Positions 1 to 8,065 of a stretch of DNA of 64,000 nucleotides are shown here, piece by piece. This DNA is from Pedobacter cryoconitis. Its GTDB lineage: Bacteria; Bacteroidota; Bacteroidia; Sphingobacteriales; Sphingobacteriaceae. The DNA lies in contig NZ_QLLR01000011.1 in NCBI RefSeq assembly GCF_003259615.1, positions 62,001 to 126,000 on the forward strand, read 5' to 3'. Under the pieces are notes generated by a model. The model saw only the letters and a program-made list of their open reading frames with translations, was not told the DNA's origin and made no database searches. Position 1 is the first letter of the stretch. Each line of letters opens with the position of its first letter. A program made the translations under genes and the position numbers.

Positions 1-262
1 CAGTAGTCTGGAAGAAAACTACGGCGGCATACTTTTTCAAGGAATCAGGATTAAAATAACTGGCGTTTTCAGTAGTATCTACATCAAAATTATGTTCCTT
101 CCCCAATTTTATGATAGCCGTTTTTCCAGTAGCAATAGCACTATGTCTGAATCCGGCTGTTTTAGAAAACACAAGAATCCGTGGTTTAACCGATTGTCCA
201 TACGTTGTAACCACCAAAAAAGGCAGCAAAATAAAACTAAATAATAAGGTTAGATTTTTCAT
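1..262 (-). CDS. ThuA-like domain protein, N-terminal part (truncated by window edge)
   Basis: Only the first 87 codons are present; the gene continues past the left edge. The visible protein begins MKNLTLLFSFILLPFLVV, a clear signal peptide ending near TYGQS, so the product is exported. It continues with KPRILVFSKTAGFRHSAI and then a stretch ending KKYAAVVFF. That pattern (beta strand, K-T-x-G-F-R-H, alpha helix, beta strand) is the start of the ThuA-like fold (class I amidotransferase-like), common in secreted Bacteroidota proteins linked to sugar metabolism. It starts 57 bp downstream of the aldehyde dehydrogenase stop on the same strand, so it could be cotranscribed, but nothing ties it to that pathway. 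Family call fairly safe; function unknown. Confidence 0.7.
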   Translation of the reverse strand, partial: MKNLTLLFSFILLPFLVVTTYGQSVKPRILVFSKTAGFRHSAIATGKTAIIKLGKEHNFDVDTTENASYFNPDSLKKYAAVVFFQTT

Positions 263-319
263 AATTGAAATATACCTATAATATTTTAAGAAATGTTTTT
301 TGCGTTAAAGCTTTGATAA

Positions 320-1690
320 CTATTGGCCAGACCGAAGATGCCAGGATTTGGTCTTGGTGAATGCCCTTAACCCCTGATGGGATAAGGTAGCGCCGATCCC
401 CGAATGTTTTCTTCCGCTCCAGGGCAGGCCTGCACTTACCCGGTCACAACAATTCCAATAACCAGTTCCAGAATCAATCTGCGCAAGAATTCCCTTTGCC
501 CGGTCCAGGCTATCCGTATAAACGGACGCTGTCAGGCCGTATACAGAGTCTTTCATTAACCGGAGCGCCTCAGCATCATCCTTTACCCTCATAATGCCTA
601 TAATCGGCCCAAAACTCTCTTCCTGCATAACTTTCATTCCATTTGATACGTCAGTTAAAACAGTAGGCTCAAAATTATAACCCTTACCAGCAACTCTTTT
701 TCCACCACTTAACAAGACTGCTCCTTTGGCCAAAGCATCCTGAACCTGGCCCTCCAATACATCAAGCTGTTCTTTACGCGTTAACGAAGCAATATAAACT
801 CCTTCTTCAGTTGGAAGACCTATCTTCCATGATTTGACCTCTTTAACGAAAGAAGAAATGTAACTATCATAAACCTTTTCATGAACATATATTCGTTCCA
901 CCGCACAACAGCTTTGTCCGTTATTATAAAATGCACCATCTGCAGTTCCAGCAGCTACAGCTTCAATATTCTTCACATCATCAGCTACATACAAAGGATC
1001 TTTACCACCCAGTTCCAGCTGACAAGGAACCATTTTGACTGCTACCCGCTGATAAATATGCTGCCCGGTACGGTAAGAGCCTGTAAAATAATATCCATCA
1101 AAATCCATGTCCAATAAGCGTTCACCAGTTTCCCCGCCACCTAAAGCCACCTGGAAAACCCCATCAGGTAAACCAGCCCGTTTAAGCAGCTTTTCAATTT
1201 CCAATCCAGTTAACGAAGCATACTCAGAAGGCTTGTAGAGCACTGAATTCCCAGCGAGTAATGCAGGTATAAAAACATTCACACCAACCAGGTAGGGGTA
1301 GTTCCAGGCTGAAATATTACAGACTACCCCAAGCGGATCATAAGAGATCACTTCCTTTAGGTCATTATATTTAACAACCTGTTCATCAGAAAGATATTTA
1401 ACAACATTACTATACATCCACTGAATCCTGGAGCGGGCACCATTAATCTCATTCCGGGATTGCTGTAAAGGTTTTCCAACTTCCGAAGTCAACACACCAG
1501 ACAACCTTTCTTTCTCCATTTCCAGTAAATCATCAAATCGCTGAATCACATGAATGCGCTCTGCCAAATCTCTTTTAGCCCATTCCTTTTGCGCCTTTTT
1601 CAATATTTCCAGTTTTGTATGCAGCGAATGCTCAGTATCTTCCTGAAGCGTTGCAATGATCTCTTCTGTAGCAGGGTTTATTACGTTCAT
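320..1690 (-). CDS. NAD(P)-dependent aldehyde dehydrogenase of the gamma-glutamyl amine pathway
   Basis: A 456-residue aldehyde dehydrogenase. Visible family marks are the motif LELGGKDPLYV, which carries the general-base Glu, and NNGQSCCAVERIYV, with the catalytic Cys, plus a C-terminal SGIGATLSHQGLRAFT segment. The start is taken at MNVINPATEE (1690), because it overlaps the upstream amidotransferase stop by an ATGA and matches family length; an upstream in-frame ATG at 1783 would add 31 low-complexity residues lying inside that gene. It is the last gene of a five-gene operon. In that setting its likely job is to oxidise a gamma-glutamyl amino-aldehyde (from ethanolamine: gamma-glutamyl-glycinal) to the acid. 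The substrate is inferred from context; the enzyme family is certain. Confidence 0.9.
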   Translation of the reverse strand: MNVINPATEEIIATLQEDTEHSLHTKLEILKKAQKEWAKRDLAERIHVIQRFDDLLEMEKERLSGVLTSEVGKPLQQSRNEINGARSRIQWMYSNVVKYLSDEQVVKYNDLKEVISYDPLGVVCNISAWNYPYLVGVNVFIPALLAGNSVLYKPSEYASLTGLEIEKLLKRAGLPDGVFQVALGGGETGERLLDMDFDGYYFTGSYRTGQHIYQRVAVKMVPCQLELGGKDPLYVADDVKNIEAVAAGTADGAFYNNGQSCCAVERIYVHEKVYDSYISSFVKEVKSWKIGLPTEEGVYIASLTRKEQLDVLEGQVQDALAKGAVLLSGGKRVAGKGYNFEPTVLTDVSNGMKVMQEESFGPIIGIMRVKDDAEALRLMKDSVYGLTASVYTDSLDRAKGILAQIDSGTGYWNCCDRVSAGLPWSGRKHSGIGATLSHQGLRAFTKTKSWHLRSGQ

Positions 1691-2400
1691 TTTTCCATTT
1701 TTTTTATCTCCTCCAAAAACCGTTCTTTGAGTTTTTGAGAAAGCGGATTTATTTCCTTTTCCTTCATTCTTTCCGGATGCCATTGCACCGCAAGCATGAA
1801 AGATTTATCTGTTTTGTCTTTAAATTCCAGACCCTCAATTAATTGATCCGGACTGTCAGCATAAGAATTTGATATTAAATTGTTACTTAAGTTATAACTA
1901 TTAACTCCCTGATGGTGTGCACTATTAACTTTTCCATTTTGCACGCCAACTATAGCGTATAACATAGAGTTATGACCTATATGGATGGAATGCACCTTAT
2001 CTTCAGCCTGTTTTTGATGAATCAGATTTGCCTGACCAATGTCTTCCAGAACTTTACCACCTTCCAGGATATTGATATATTGCATCCCTCTGCAAATTCC
2101 TAAAACCGGAATTTTAAAGACCTGTGAATATTCATAAATGAGCTTTTCAAACTCGTCCCTTTGCGGCAGGAAAAAATCGGGTTGCCCGGGATAATCAAGA
2201 GCTCCATCATAAAAAGAAGGAGTCACGTCAATCCCCCCGGTTAACAGGAAACCAGCACACAATTCAATATCCTTTACATTGTTTTTTTCGAAGGACAACT
2301 CAATCAATTCCAAATCTTCCCCCAGATCAGCAGCTGTAAACCAATTCCAGTAATTTTGAAAATTAGTCTCCGTATAACTTATTCCAATCTTCTTTTTCAT
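1687..2400 (-). CDS. Class I glutamine amidotransferase-like gamma-glutamyl hydrolase (PuuD-like)
   Basis: A 237-residue stand-alone class I amidotransferase-fold hydrolase. The nucleophile elbow is VLGICRGMQYIN (catalytic Cys), and the His-Glu pair is in VQWHPERM. An early GGIDVTPSFY segment is typical of the PuuD/peptidase C26 group, which cleaves gamma-glutamyl amides. It overlaps the alcohol dehydrogenase stop by one base and the aldehyde dehydrogenase start by an ATGA, so translational coupling is likely. In the proposed route it performs the last step, releasing glutamate and the free amino acid (glycine if the substrate is ethanolamine). There is no ammonia-accepting partner domain, so a role as a biosynthetic glutaminase is unlikely. 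Confidence 0.88.
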   Translation of the reverse strand: MKKKIGISYTETNFQNYWNWFTAADLGEDLELIELSFEKNNVKDIELCAGFLLTGGIDVTPSFYDGALDYPGQPDFFLPQRDEFEKLIYEYSQVFKIPVLGICRGMQYINILEGGKVLEDIGQANLIHQKQAEDKVHSIHIGHNSMLYAIVGVQNGKVNSAHHQGVNSYNLSNNLISNSYADSPDQLIEGLEFKDKTDKSFMLAVQWHPERMKEKEINPLSQKLKERFLEEIKKMEK

Positions 2401-3548
2401 TAAAGCGCCTTTAAATACAACTGCTTAAAATCCTCCCGGCTTACCGGTTTTGGATTATTAGGATGTGCAAAATCTGCCACTGCCAGATCTGCCAGTGTTT
2501 CAATATGTTCAGATTTCACCCCAATTTCACTTAACCGCTGAGGGATATGAACCCTTGAATTCAGCTCAGCTAAATAGTTCACCACCGCTGCACCCGTTTC
2601 ATCTTTTAACTCCAGAGTTCTTGCAATACGCCTGAAACGGTCTTCAAAACCAGCAATATTAAACTCCATCCCATAAGGCAGATTAACGGCATTGGCTAAG
2701 CCGTGGTGTGTATCCAGCAAAGAAGAAAGCGGATGCGCCAGAGAATGTACCACTCCTAAACCTTTTTGAAAAGCAATCGCACCCATCATAGAAGCCATTA
2801 ACATTTTGCTTCTGCTTTCTAAATCCGGGTGGTTCGTAGCCTTTTCAATTGAATCTTTGATCAGGTATATACCTTCTAAAGCAATCCCATCACATAAAGG
2901 ATGCGGGTTCTTCGCTAAAAAAGCCTCCAGGTTATGTGTAAGCGCATCCATTCCAGTTGCCGCTGTAATAAAAGGGGGTAAATCCATCGTCAATGCCGGA
3001 TCTGCAAACACAATCTTCGCCATTAGCTTGGGAGAGAACAGGATCTTTTTCTGATGGGTCACATCATCCGCAATAATTGCACTCCTGCCAACTTCACTTC
3101 CTGTACCGGCAGTAGTTGGAACAGCAATAAAATGAGGCACCTCATTCGTTACATAAACATCACCACCAATCAGGTCATCGTATTTAAACAAATCTTCCCG
3201 GTGATTCACCCTTAAAACAATAGAACGGGCTACATCCAAAGCTGCACCTCCGCCAATGCCAATAATACTGTCCCGAGAGGTATTGTCCCACACCTCAGTC
3301 CCTTTATAAACATCACTCTTTACCGGGTTTTTATGAATTTCGCTAAATACCTCAACAGAGATATGATTAGCCTGCAAATCATTCACAATAGCCTTAAAAA
3401 AAGGTAAACCGGCAATAGTCAGATCAGTCACAATCATCGGGCGCTTTAATCCATTCTGCTGTAAATAGGCAGGTAATTCTTTAATCGCACCTGCACCAAA
3501 ACGAATGATTGTAGGAAAGTTATACTGATAAACTTTATCAAATGTCAT
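2400..3548 (-). CDS. Iron-containing alcohol dehydrogenase
   Basis: A 382-residue group III (Fe) alcohol dehydrogenase. The N-terminal nucleotide-binding half holds IIGIGGGAALDVARSI, and the following PTTAGTGSEVGRSAII is the signature loop. Metal-binding segments are GMDALTHNLEAF and HSLAHPLSSLLDTHHGLANA, which supply the Asp and His ligands. Canonical polyamine glutamylation clusters (PuuABCD) use an FAD oxidase instead, so an alcohol dehydrogenase here argues that the glutamylated amine carries a hydroxyl group, as ethanolamine does. It lies 12 bp downstream of the glutamine-synthetase-like gene and overlaps the next gene by one base. Family certain, substrate inferred. Confidence 0.9.
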   Translation of the reverse strand: MTFDKVYQYNFPTIIRFGAGAIKELPAYLQQNGLKRPMIVTDLTIAGLPFFKAIVNDLQANHISVEVFSEIHKNPVKSDVYKGTEVWDNTSRDSIIGIGGGAALDVARSIVLRVNHREDLFKYDDLIGGDVYVTNEVPHFIAVPTTAGTGSEVGRSAIIADDVTHQKKILFSPKLMAKIVFADPALTMDLPPFITAATGMDALTHNLEAFLAKNPHPLCDGIALEGIYLIKDSIEKATNHPDLESRSKMLMASMMGAIAFQKGLGVVHSLAHPLSSLLDTHHGLANAVNLPYGMEFNIAGFEDRFRRIARTLELKDETGAAVVNYLAELNSRVHIPQRLSEIGVKSEHIETLADLAVADFAHPNNPKPVSREDFKQLYLKAL

Positions 3549-3560
3549 AGCTATAATCGT

Positions 3561-4919
3561 TTAAATAATTTCAAAGTATCTTTTGAGTTCCCAATCGGTC
3601 ACTACTTTTGCATATTGTTTCCATTCCCATTCCCTGGTTAAAGTAAAATGCTCCACAAAATCACCCCCGAATAACTCTTTAGCAACTGCTGATTGTTTCA
3701 TTAGCTGTGTAGCATCATGCAGATTGCGCGGTAAAACTCCATAAGCAAGTTCTTGATAACCATTACCCTGAGTAGCGGGCTGTGTTAATTTCAACTGATT
3801 CTTAATTCCATATAATCCGGCAGCAAGACAAGCTGATAAAGCCAGGTAAGGATTCGTGTCTGATCCAACAACCCTTGTTTCTAACCTTGTGGCTTTTTTA
3901 CTTCCCGGTAAAGCCCTTAAAGCGACCGTCCGGTTGTCAATTCCCCAGGTTAGCGTAGTCGGGGCCCATGCACCCTCCACAAGCCGCTTATAACTATTCA
4001 CCGTAGGGGCAATCATGGGTAAAATATGCGGCAGACAATGCAGCTGTCCGGCGATATAACTCTTCATCAGTTCACTCATTTTAGCCGGATCATTTTCCTC
4101 ATAAAACAGGTTTTTCTTCGACTCCTTATCCCATAAACTTTGATGAACATGACCACTGCATCCGGGCAGGCCTTCGCTGAACTTCGCCATAAAAGTTGCC
4201 ATAATCCCATGCCGGTAAGCAATCTCTTTCACTGCAGTTTTAAACAATACCGCCTGATCTGCTGCCTGTAATACAGACGCGTACTTAATTGCAGCCTCAT
4301 ATACACCAGGGCCTGTCTCGGTATGTAAACCTTCAACCGGAACCCCAAACTTGCAAAGCAAATCAAACAAGTCACTCATGTAATCATTTTTCAGAGAACT
4401 CCGCAGAATAGAATACCCGAACATGCCGGGAGTCAATGGGGTAAGCTGTTGAAAACCCTTTTGATGCGCACTTTCAGGTGTCTCGTTAAAATTGAACCAT
4501 TCAAACTCCTGTGAAAAATAAGGGAGAAAACCCTGTTGCTCAGTCTCAGCCAGTACTTTACGCAACAGCTGCCGCGGACAGGTATAAGCAGGCACATCAC
4601 TTTCATTAACAAAATCGCCCAGAAAGAACGGCACCTCATTTTCCCAGGGAATTTTACGGAATGTGCCCAGATCAAGCTTGACCAGCGCGTCAGGATAACC
4701 CGTATGCCAGCCCGTAAACTTTACATTATCGTAAGCTGCATCGCTCATATCCCAGCCAAAGGTGACATCGCAGAACCCAATCCGGCCTTCAACAATAGAC
4801 GTAAACTTTTCAGCAGCAATATATTTGCCCCTTAAAACACCGTCTATGTCGGCAACAGCTACTTTTACTTTTCCCGAAGGATGTTGTTTTACATACGCTA
4901 ATATTTCTTGAACTGTCAT
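3561..4919 (-). CDS. Glutamine synthetase-like gamma-glutamyl-amine ligase (GlnA4/PuuA type)
   Basis: A 452-residue glutamine synthetase homologue. Seen are the short N-terminal beta-grasp part (VAVADIDGVLRGKYI), the metal/glutamate region QEFEWFNF and ETGPGVYEAAIKYA, the His-loop GCSGHVHQSLWD, and the ATP/Arg region NRTVALRALPGSKKATRLETR. It fits the type I-like family that ligates glutamate to amines (PuuA, IpuC, GlnT, GlnA4) more than a housekeeping GlnA: it sits in a catabolic operon with a permease and hydrolase. Its start overlaps the permease stop by an ATGA. Predicted reaction: amine plus glutamate plus ATP gives a gamma-glutamyl amide, trapping and activating the amine. Ethanolamine is preferred over putrescine because of the alcohol dehydrogenase and the permease type. 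Confidence 0.85.
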   Translation of the reverse strand: MTVQEILAYVKQHPSGKVKVAVADIDGVLRGKYIAAEKFTSIVEGRIGFCDVTFGWDMSDAAYDNVKFTGWHTGYPDALVKLDLGTFRKIPWENEVPFFLGDFVNESDVPAYTCPRQLLRKVLAETEQQGFLPYFSQEFEWFNFNETPESAHQKGFQQLTPLTPGMFGYSILRSSLKNDYMSDLFDLLCKFGVPVEGLHTETGPGVYEAAIKYASVLQAADQAVLFKTAVKEIAYRHGIMATFMAKFSEGLPGCSGHVHQSLWDKESKKNLFYEENDPAKMSELMKSYIAGQLHCLPHILPMIAPTVNSYKRLVEGAWAPTTLTWGIDNRTVALRALPGSKKATRLETRVVGSDTNPYLALSACLAAGLYGIKNQLKLTQPATQGNGYQELAYGVLPRNLHDATQLMKQSAVAKELFGGDFVEHFTLTREWEWKQYAKVVTDWELKRYFEII

Positions 4920-6232
4920 GAAGCAGAGGATTTAAACGTTCGGTATAACAAAAAGGTAATGGCCAATATGGAAAAATAAATCAGCCCTAACTTAAAACTA
5001 TAGATGAGCATGGCGATGATGGAAACCAAGGCAATCACCAGGGAAATTATCGGAAATAAAGGATAAAAAGGTACACGGAAAGGGCGCTCCAGCTCAGGTT
5101 CATTCTTCCTTAAAAGCAGAATGGAAACCATGGATATACTATATAAAGTCAAAGCGCCAAAAACAGAAATCACAATGATCTCTGAGGTTTTACCCGATAA
5201 TAGCGCGAAGATCCCGATCACCATATTTCCGAATAAGGCATTTGCCGGAGTTTGAAAACGCGGAGATATTTTACCTAAAAAAGAAGGAATGTGATGTACA
5301 CGCCCCATTTCATAAGTAGAGCGTCCGGCAGCAAGGATCAGCCCGTGAAAGGAAGCAACCAGGCCAAATAACCCTACCGTAATCAGCAAATGATACATCA
5401 GGTGGTTACTACCTGTTATTTTAGCCAGTGCCAGCGGAAGTGGAGAATCTGATGTTTCACCGCTTATTCCGTTTTTATAGACAATTGCTTCCCATCCGGC
5501 GATGCCTGTAGCGGCAATAAATACCAGTACACACAATACAACCAGCGTAAATATTGCCCAACCGAATCCTTTGCTAATATCTCTTTGAGGATTTTTTGTT
5601 TCCTCGGCCACGTTAGCCAGTCCCTCAATCCCTAAAAAGAACCATATTGCAAAAGGAATGGCGGCAAAAACTCCGCCCCAGCCATTCGGAAAAGAATTGT
5701 GGGTCAGGTTAGCTATTTCTATTTTCGGAAAGGCCAAGCCTGAGAACAATAACAATTCACCAACTGCCAATACGGTGATAACCACTTCAAACGAAGCGGC
5801 AGCCTTAATTCCATATATATTTAACCCGGTAAATATAAAGTAGATCACAATCGCAACGGTTAAAATAGGCACCTGGGGGAAGAAGGCATTAAAATAAGCA
5901 CCAATAGCGAAAGCGATTGCAGGAGGGGCGAGTATAAATTCAACAATTTGTGCGATCCCGGCAATAAAGCCAATATTCTTGCCCATTGCTCTGCTGGCAT
6001 AATCAAATACACCGCCAGCTTTAGGTATGGCACAAGCAAGCTCGGTATAACTGAATGTAAAAGTGACGTACATGATAGCCACTCCGAAAGTCGCTATAGC
6101 CATTCCGCCTGTACCGCCTTTTTCAAGGCCCAGATTCCAGCCGAAATACATGCCTGAAATTACATAACCGACACCAAGTCCCCAAAGCATAAATGGAGTT
6201 AGTGTTTTTCTTAAACCCTTATTTTCTGTCAT
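4916..6232 (-). CDS. APC-superfamily amine permease, ethanolamine permease (Eat)-like
   Basis: A 438-residue inner-membrane transporter with about twelve hydrophobic segments, first gene of the operon. It carries marks I associate with the ethanolamine permease branch of the APC superfamily: GMYFGWNLGL in the first segment, FLGIEGLANVAEETKNPQRD in the middle, VASFHGLILAAGRSTYEMGR, and the late block ELERPFRVPFYPLFP. These support uptake of ethanolamine or a close amino alcohol as the operon's input. The 10 bp in front of the start lead into a dyad (6243-6293) that could be its operator. Specificity rests on remembered family motifs, not on an alignment. Confidence 0.82.
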   Translation of the reverse strand: MTENKGLRKTLTPFMLWGLGVGYVISGMYFGWNLGLEKGGTGGMAIATFGVAIMYVTFTFSYTELACAIPKAGGVFDYASRAMGKNIGFIAGIAQIVEFILAPPAIAFAIGAYFNAFFPQVPILTVAIVIYFIFTGLNIYGIKAAASFEVVITVLAVGELLLFSGLAFPKIEIANLTHNSFPNGWGGVFAAIPFAIWFFLGIEGLANVAEETKNPQRDISKGFGWAIFTLVVLCVLVFIAATGIAGWEAIVYKNGISGETSDSPLPLALAKITGSNHLMYHLLITVGLFGLVASFHGLILAAGRSTYEMGRVHHIPSFLGKISPRFQTPANALFGNMVIGIFALLSGKTSEIIVISVFGALTLYSISMVSILLLRKNEPELERPFRVPFYPLFPIISLVIALVSIIAMLIYSFKLGLIYFSILAITFLLYRTFKSSAS

Positions 6233-6242
6233 TTACGCCTTA

Positions 6243-6293
6243 ATTACCCGGTTACTAAATATAAGATAAATATTTAAAAACGTATCGGGTAAT
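6243..6293. promoter_or_regulatory. Inverted repeat next to the amine permease start
   Basis: Arms ATTACCCG (6243-6250) and CGGGTAAT (6286-6293) are perfectly complementary, 35 bp apart, and begin 11 bp upstream of the permease ATG. The position fits an operator or a pair of regulator half-sites for the amine operon. No regulator gene lies next to it. Pairing is seen directly; function is inferred. Confidence 0.35.
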
Positions 6294-6397
6294 CAAAATT
6301 CCCTATGCTTTCTTTAAAAGAAAATTAAAAGACAAATTATCTTATAAAGATCCGGTTTTAAGATGCTTGAGCAATTTATCTCTCCTGAAAAGGCTAA

Positions 6398-6428
6398 ATG
6401 TTTTATCCTTTGAAAGGAGGCAAAACAT
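6398..6428. promoter_or_regulatory. Symmetrical hairpin/operator-like element
   Basis: Outer arms ATGTTTT (6398-6404) and AAAACAT (6422-6428) enclose inner arms TCCTT (6406-6410) and AAGGA (6414-6418) around a 3-base centre, giving 12 paired bases in 31. It has no T-tract directly after the stem, so it is not a typical terminator. It lies midway between two divergent operons and could be a protein-binding dyad. Confidence 0.35.
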
Positions 6429-6607
6429 CGAATTTTCTTAGGGCCGTTATTTCAAAACAATAAAGTGTTAAAAATACACAACAATAGGTATCAAAAAACT
6501 GCTCCCATTATTCACAAACGCATAATAATATGAGTTTTAAGCCTTGTTTTATCGTATTAGCAATATTTCGTTCACCACGTGAATAAGCAGGTTTCGTCAA
6601 ATAAATT

Positions 6608-6781
6608 ATGATTTTAAATTATAATTACGAAAGTTTATACACTAATTATTTAAATCAATTAAACCAATATAAAATCAAAATGCAGTTACATAATATTCTT
6701 TTCAACAACAGAATCAACGTGCCAATTGATTTTTCCTTAAATGACCAAAGTTATCCTAATGTTAAATTAATAATTTTATAA
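6608..6781 (+). CDS. Possible 57-residue small protein or leader peptide, very uncertain
   Basis: An ATG-initiated frame stays open for 57 codons in very A/T-rich DNA, where stop codons should be frequent, and ends 53 bp before the aminotransferase start. The predicted peptide is rich in Asn, Tyr, Leu and Ile (it begins MILNYNYESLYTNYLNQ), a composition that simply follows from A/T-rich DNA. There is no clear ribosome binding site, no Cys-rich or double-Gly pattern, and no membrane segment. It could be a leader peptide, a small protein or chance. Confidence 0.2.
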   Translation: MILNYNYESLYTNYLNQLNQYKIKMQLHNILFNNRINVPIDFSLNDQSYPNVKLIIL

Positions 6782-6834
6782 AACCTATAAAAACACCTCC
6801 ATAGCAACTTAAAAAAACCAAATACATTCAAACA

Positions 6835-8064
6835 ATGGCAGACAACATTAAATTCATTAAGGGTGAAGGTATTCGCCTTTACACCCCAGAAAACGAAGAG
6901 TACATTGATGCTGTTTCCGGGACTTTCAATCTTTCATTAGGCTATAGTCATCCGGAATTAGTAGATGCCTTAAAAAAACAAGTAGAAGACCTGATCCACG
7001 TATCCTCGTCCTTCACCGGTGAACTGGCGCAAGAAGTACTGGACAGCATTCTTGATGAAGCACCTGAACACATTACTGACGGCTGGATGCGTGACATCAT
7101 CGGTTCTACAGCAAACGAAGGGGCAGTAAAAATTGCGAATAAATTCAATGGTAAGAGTGAGGTATTGAGCGTATCGCTATCACACCATGGACAAACACTT
7201 TTTACGACGAATATCTCCGGAAACGCTTTCAGGAGAAAATCCTTCGCCAATACGATTACAACCAATAACGCTGTAATTCCAGCTCCATACTGCTACCGTT
7301 GTCCTTTTTCAGCAAAAGGCCCGGATTGCGGATACCTGTGCGCAGAAGCGATTCATGATTATGCACAGTATGGAAGTTCTGGCGGGGTATCCTGTATGAT
7401 TATAGAGCCAATCCTGGGCAATGGCGGAAATATTATCCCACCAGATGGTTATTTCAAAAAAGTAAGAGAAATATGTGACGAACTGGACATCACCCTTATT
7501 GCTGATGAAGTACAAACAGGAATAGGCAGAACAGGCCACATGTTTGCCAGTGAACACTATGATATTAAACCGGATATTATTACCCTCGCTAAAGGTTTAG
7601 GCGGCATCGGTATCCCTGCAGCAGCTATTCTTTATAAAAAAGAATATGCAGTGCTGGAAAAATTTGAACATTCCTATACTTCAGGAGGGAACTTACTTTC
7701 ACTAACCGCGTCACAAAAAACAATGGAAGTCGTTTCCAGACCAGGTTTCCTGGAGAATGTACAGGAAACAGGGAAAATACTGGGAGACTTCCTGTATAAA
7801 CTAAAAGAAAACTACCCGGTTATTGGTGATGTGCGCGGTATCGGTTACATGTGGGGGCTGGAAATCGTGGATAAAGACGGTGCACCAGACGTTGACCTTG
7901 CCAATAAAATCGTTGATGTAGCCCTTTCAGACCATAAAATGATTCTTAGAGGATCACGTTACGGGTTTGGAAATGTGGTCAAAGTCCGCCCTGCATTAAC
8001 CGCTACACAAGATGACATCGAAGAGATTTATTTCCGCTTAAACAAAATATTCAGTCAATTATAA
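6835..8064 (+). CDS. Class III (PLP) aminotransferase
   Basis: A 409-residue fold-type I class III aminotransferase. The PLP-binding features are clear: the phosphate-binding region GSTANEGAVKIANKF, the Asp of LIADEVQTGIGRTG, and the Schiff-base Lys in ITLAKGLGGIGIPAAAIL. A Cys-rich stretch, PYCYRCPFSAKGPDCGYLC, precedes the large-domain core and recalls the CYRCPF stretch of GABA/beta-amino-acid aminotransferases. It is the first gene of a four-gene cassette, with the next start 1 bp after its stop. The substrate is not predictable from this sequence; a keto-sugar, keto-cyclitol or omega-amino acid would all fit, given the dehydrogenase and phosphatase that follow. Confidence 0.88.
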   Translation: MADNIKFIKGEGIRLYTPENEEYIDAVSGTFNLSLGYSHPELVDALKKQVEDLIHVSSSFTGELAQEVLDSILDEAPEHITDGWMRDIIGSTANEGAVKIANKFNGKSEVLSVSLSHHGQTLFTTNISGNAFRRKSFANTITTNNAVIPAPYCYRCPFSAKGPDCGYLCAEAIHDYAQYGSSGGVSCMIIEPILGNGGNIIPPDGYFKKVREICDELDITLIADEVQTGIGRTGHMFASEHYDIKPDIITLAKGLGGIGIPAAAILYKKEYAVLEKFEHSYTSGGNLLSLTASQKTMEVVSRPGFLENVQETGKILGDFLYKLKENYPVIGDVRGIGYMWGLEIVDKDGAPDVDLANKIVDVALSDHKMILRGSRYGFGNVVKVRPALTATQDDIEEIYFRLNKIFSQL

Positions 8065-8065
8065 A

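Larger units (their letters stand above)
6233..6834. other. 602-bp divergent intergenic region between the amine operon and the aminotransferase cassette
   Basis: This gap separates two divergent operons and should contain both promoters. It is very A/T-rich. It holds an inverted repeat beside the permease start (6243-6293), a symmetrical hairpin element (6398-6428), and a short open frame on the plus strand (6608-6781), each listed separately. I found no exact TAnnTTTG box on either strand; TATCCTTTG at 6404-6412, inside the hairpin, is the nearest match on the plus strand. Confidence 0.6.

Noticed and set aside
1690..1783. Upstream ATG at 1783 for the aldehyde dehydrogenase
   Set aside because: It would add 31 low-complexity residues overlapping the amidotransferase by almost 100 bp, whereas the ATG at 1690 forms an ATGA overlap and gives the family length.
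320..6232. Putrescine (PuuABCD) pathway reading of the operon
   Set aside because: There is no FAD-dependent PuuB oxidase; an iron alcohol dehydrogenase takes its place, and the permease resembles ethanolamine permeases.
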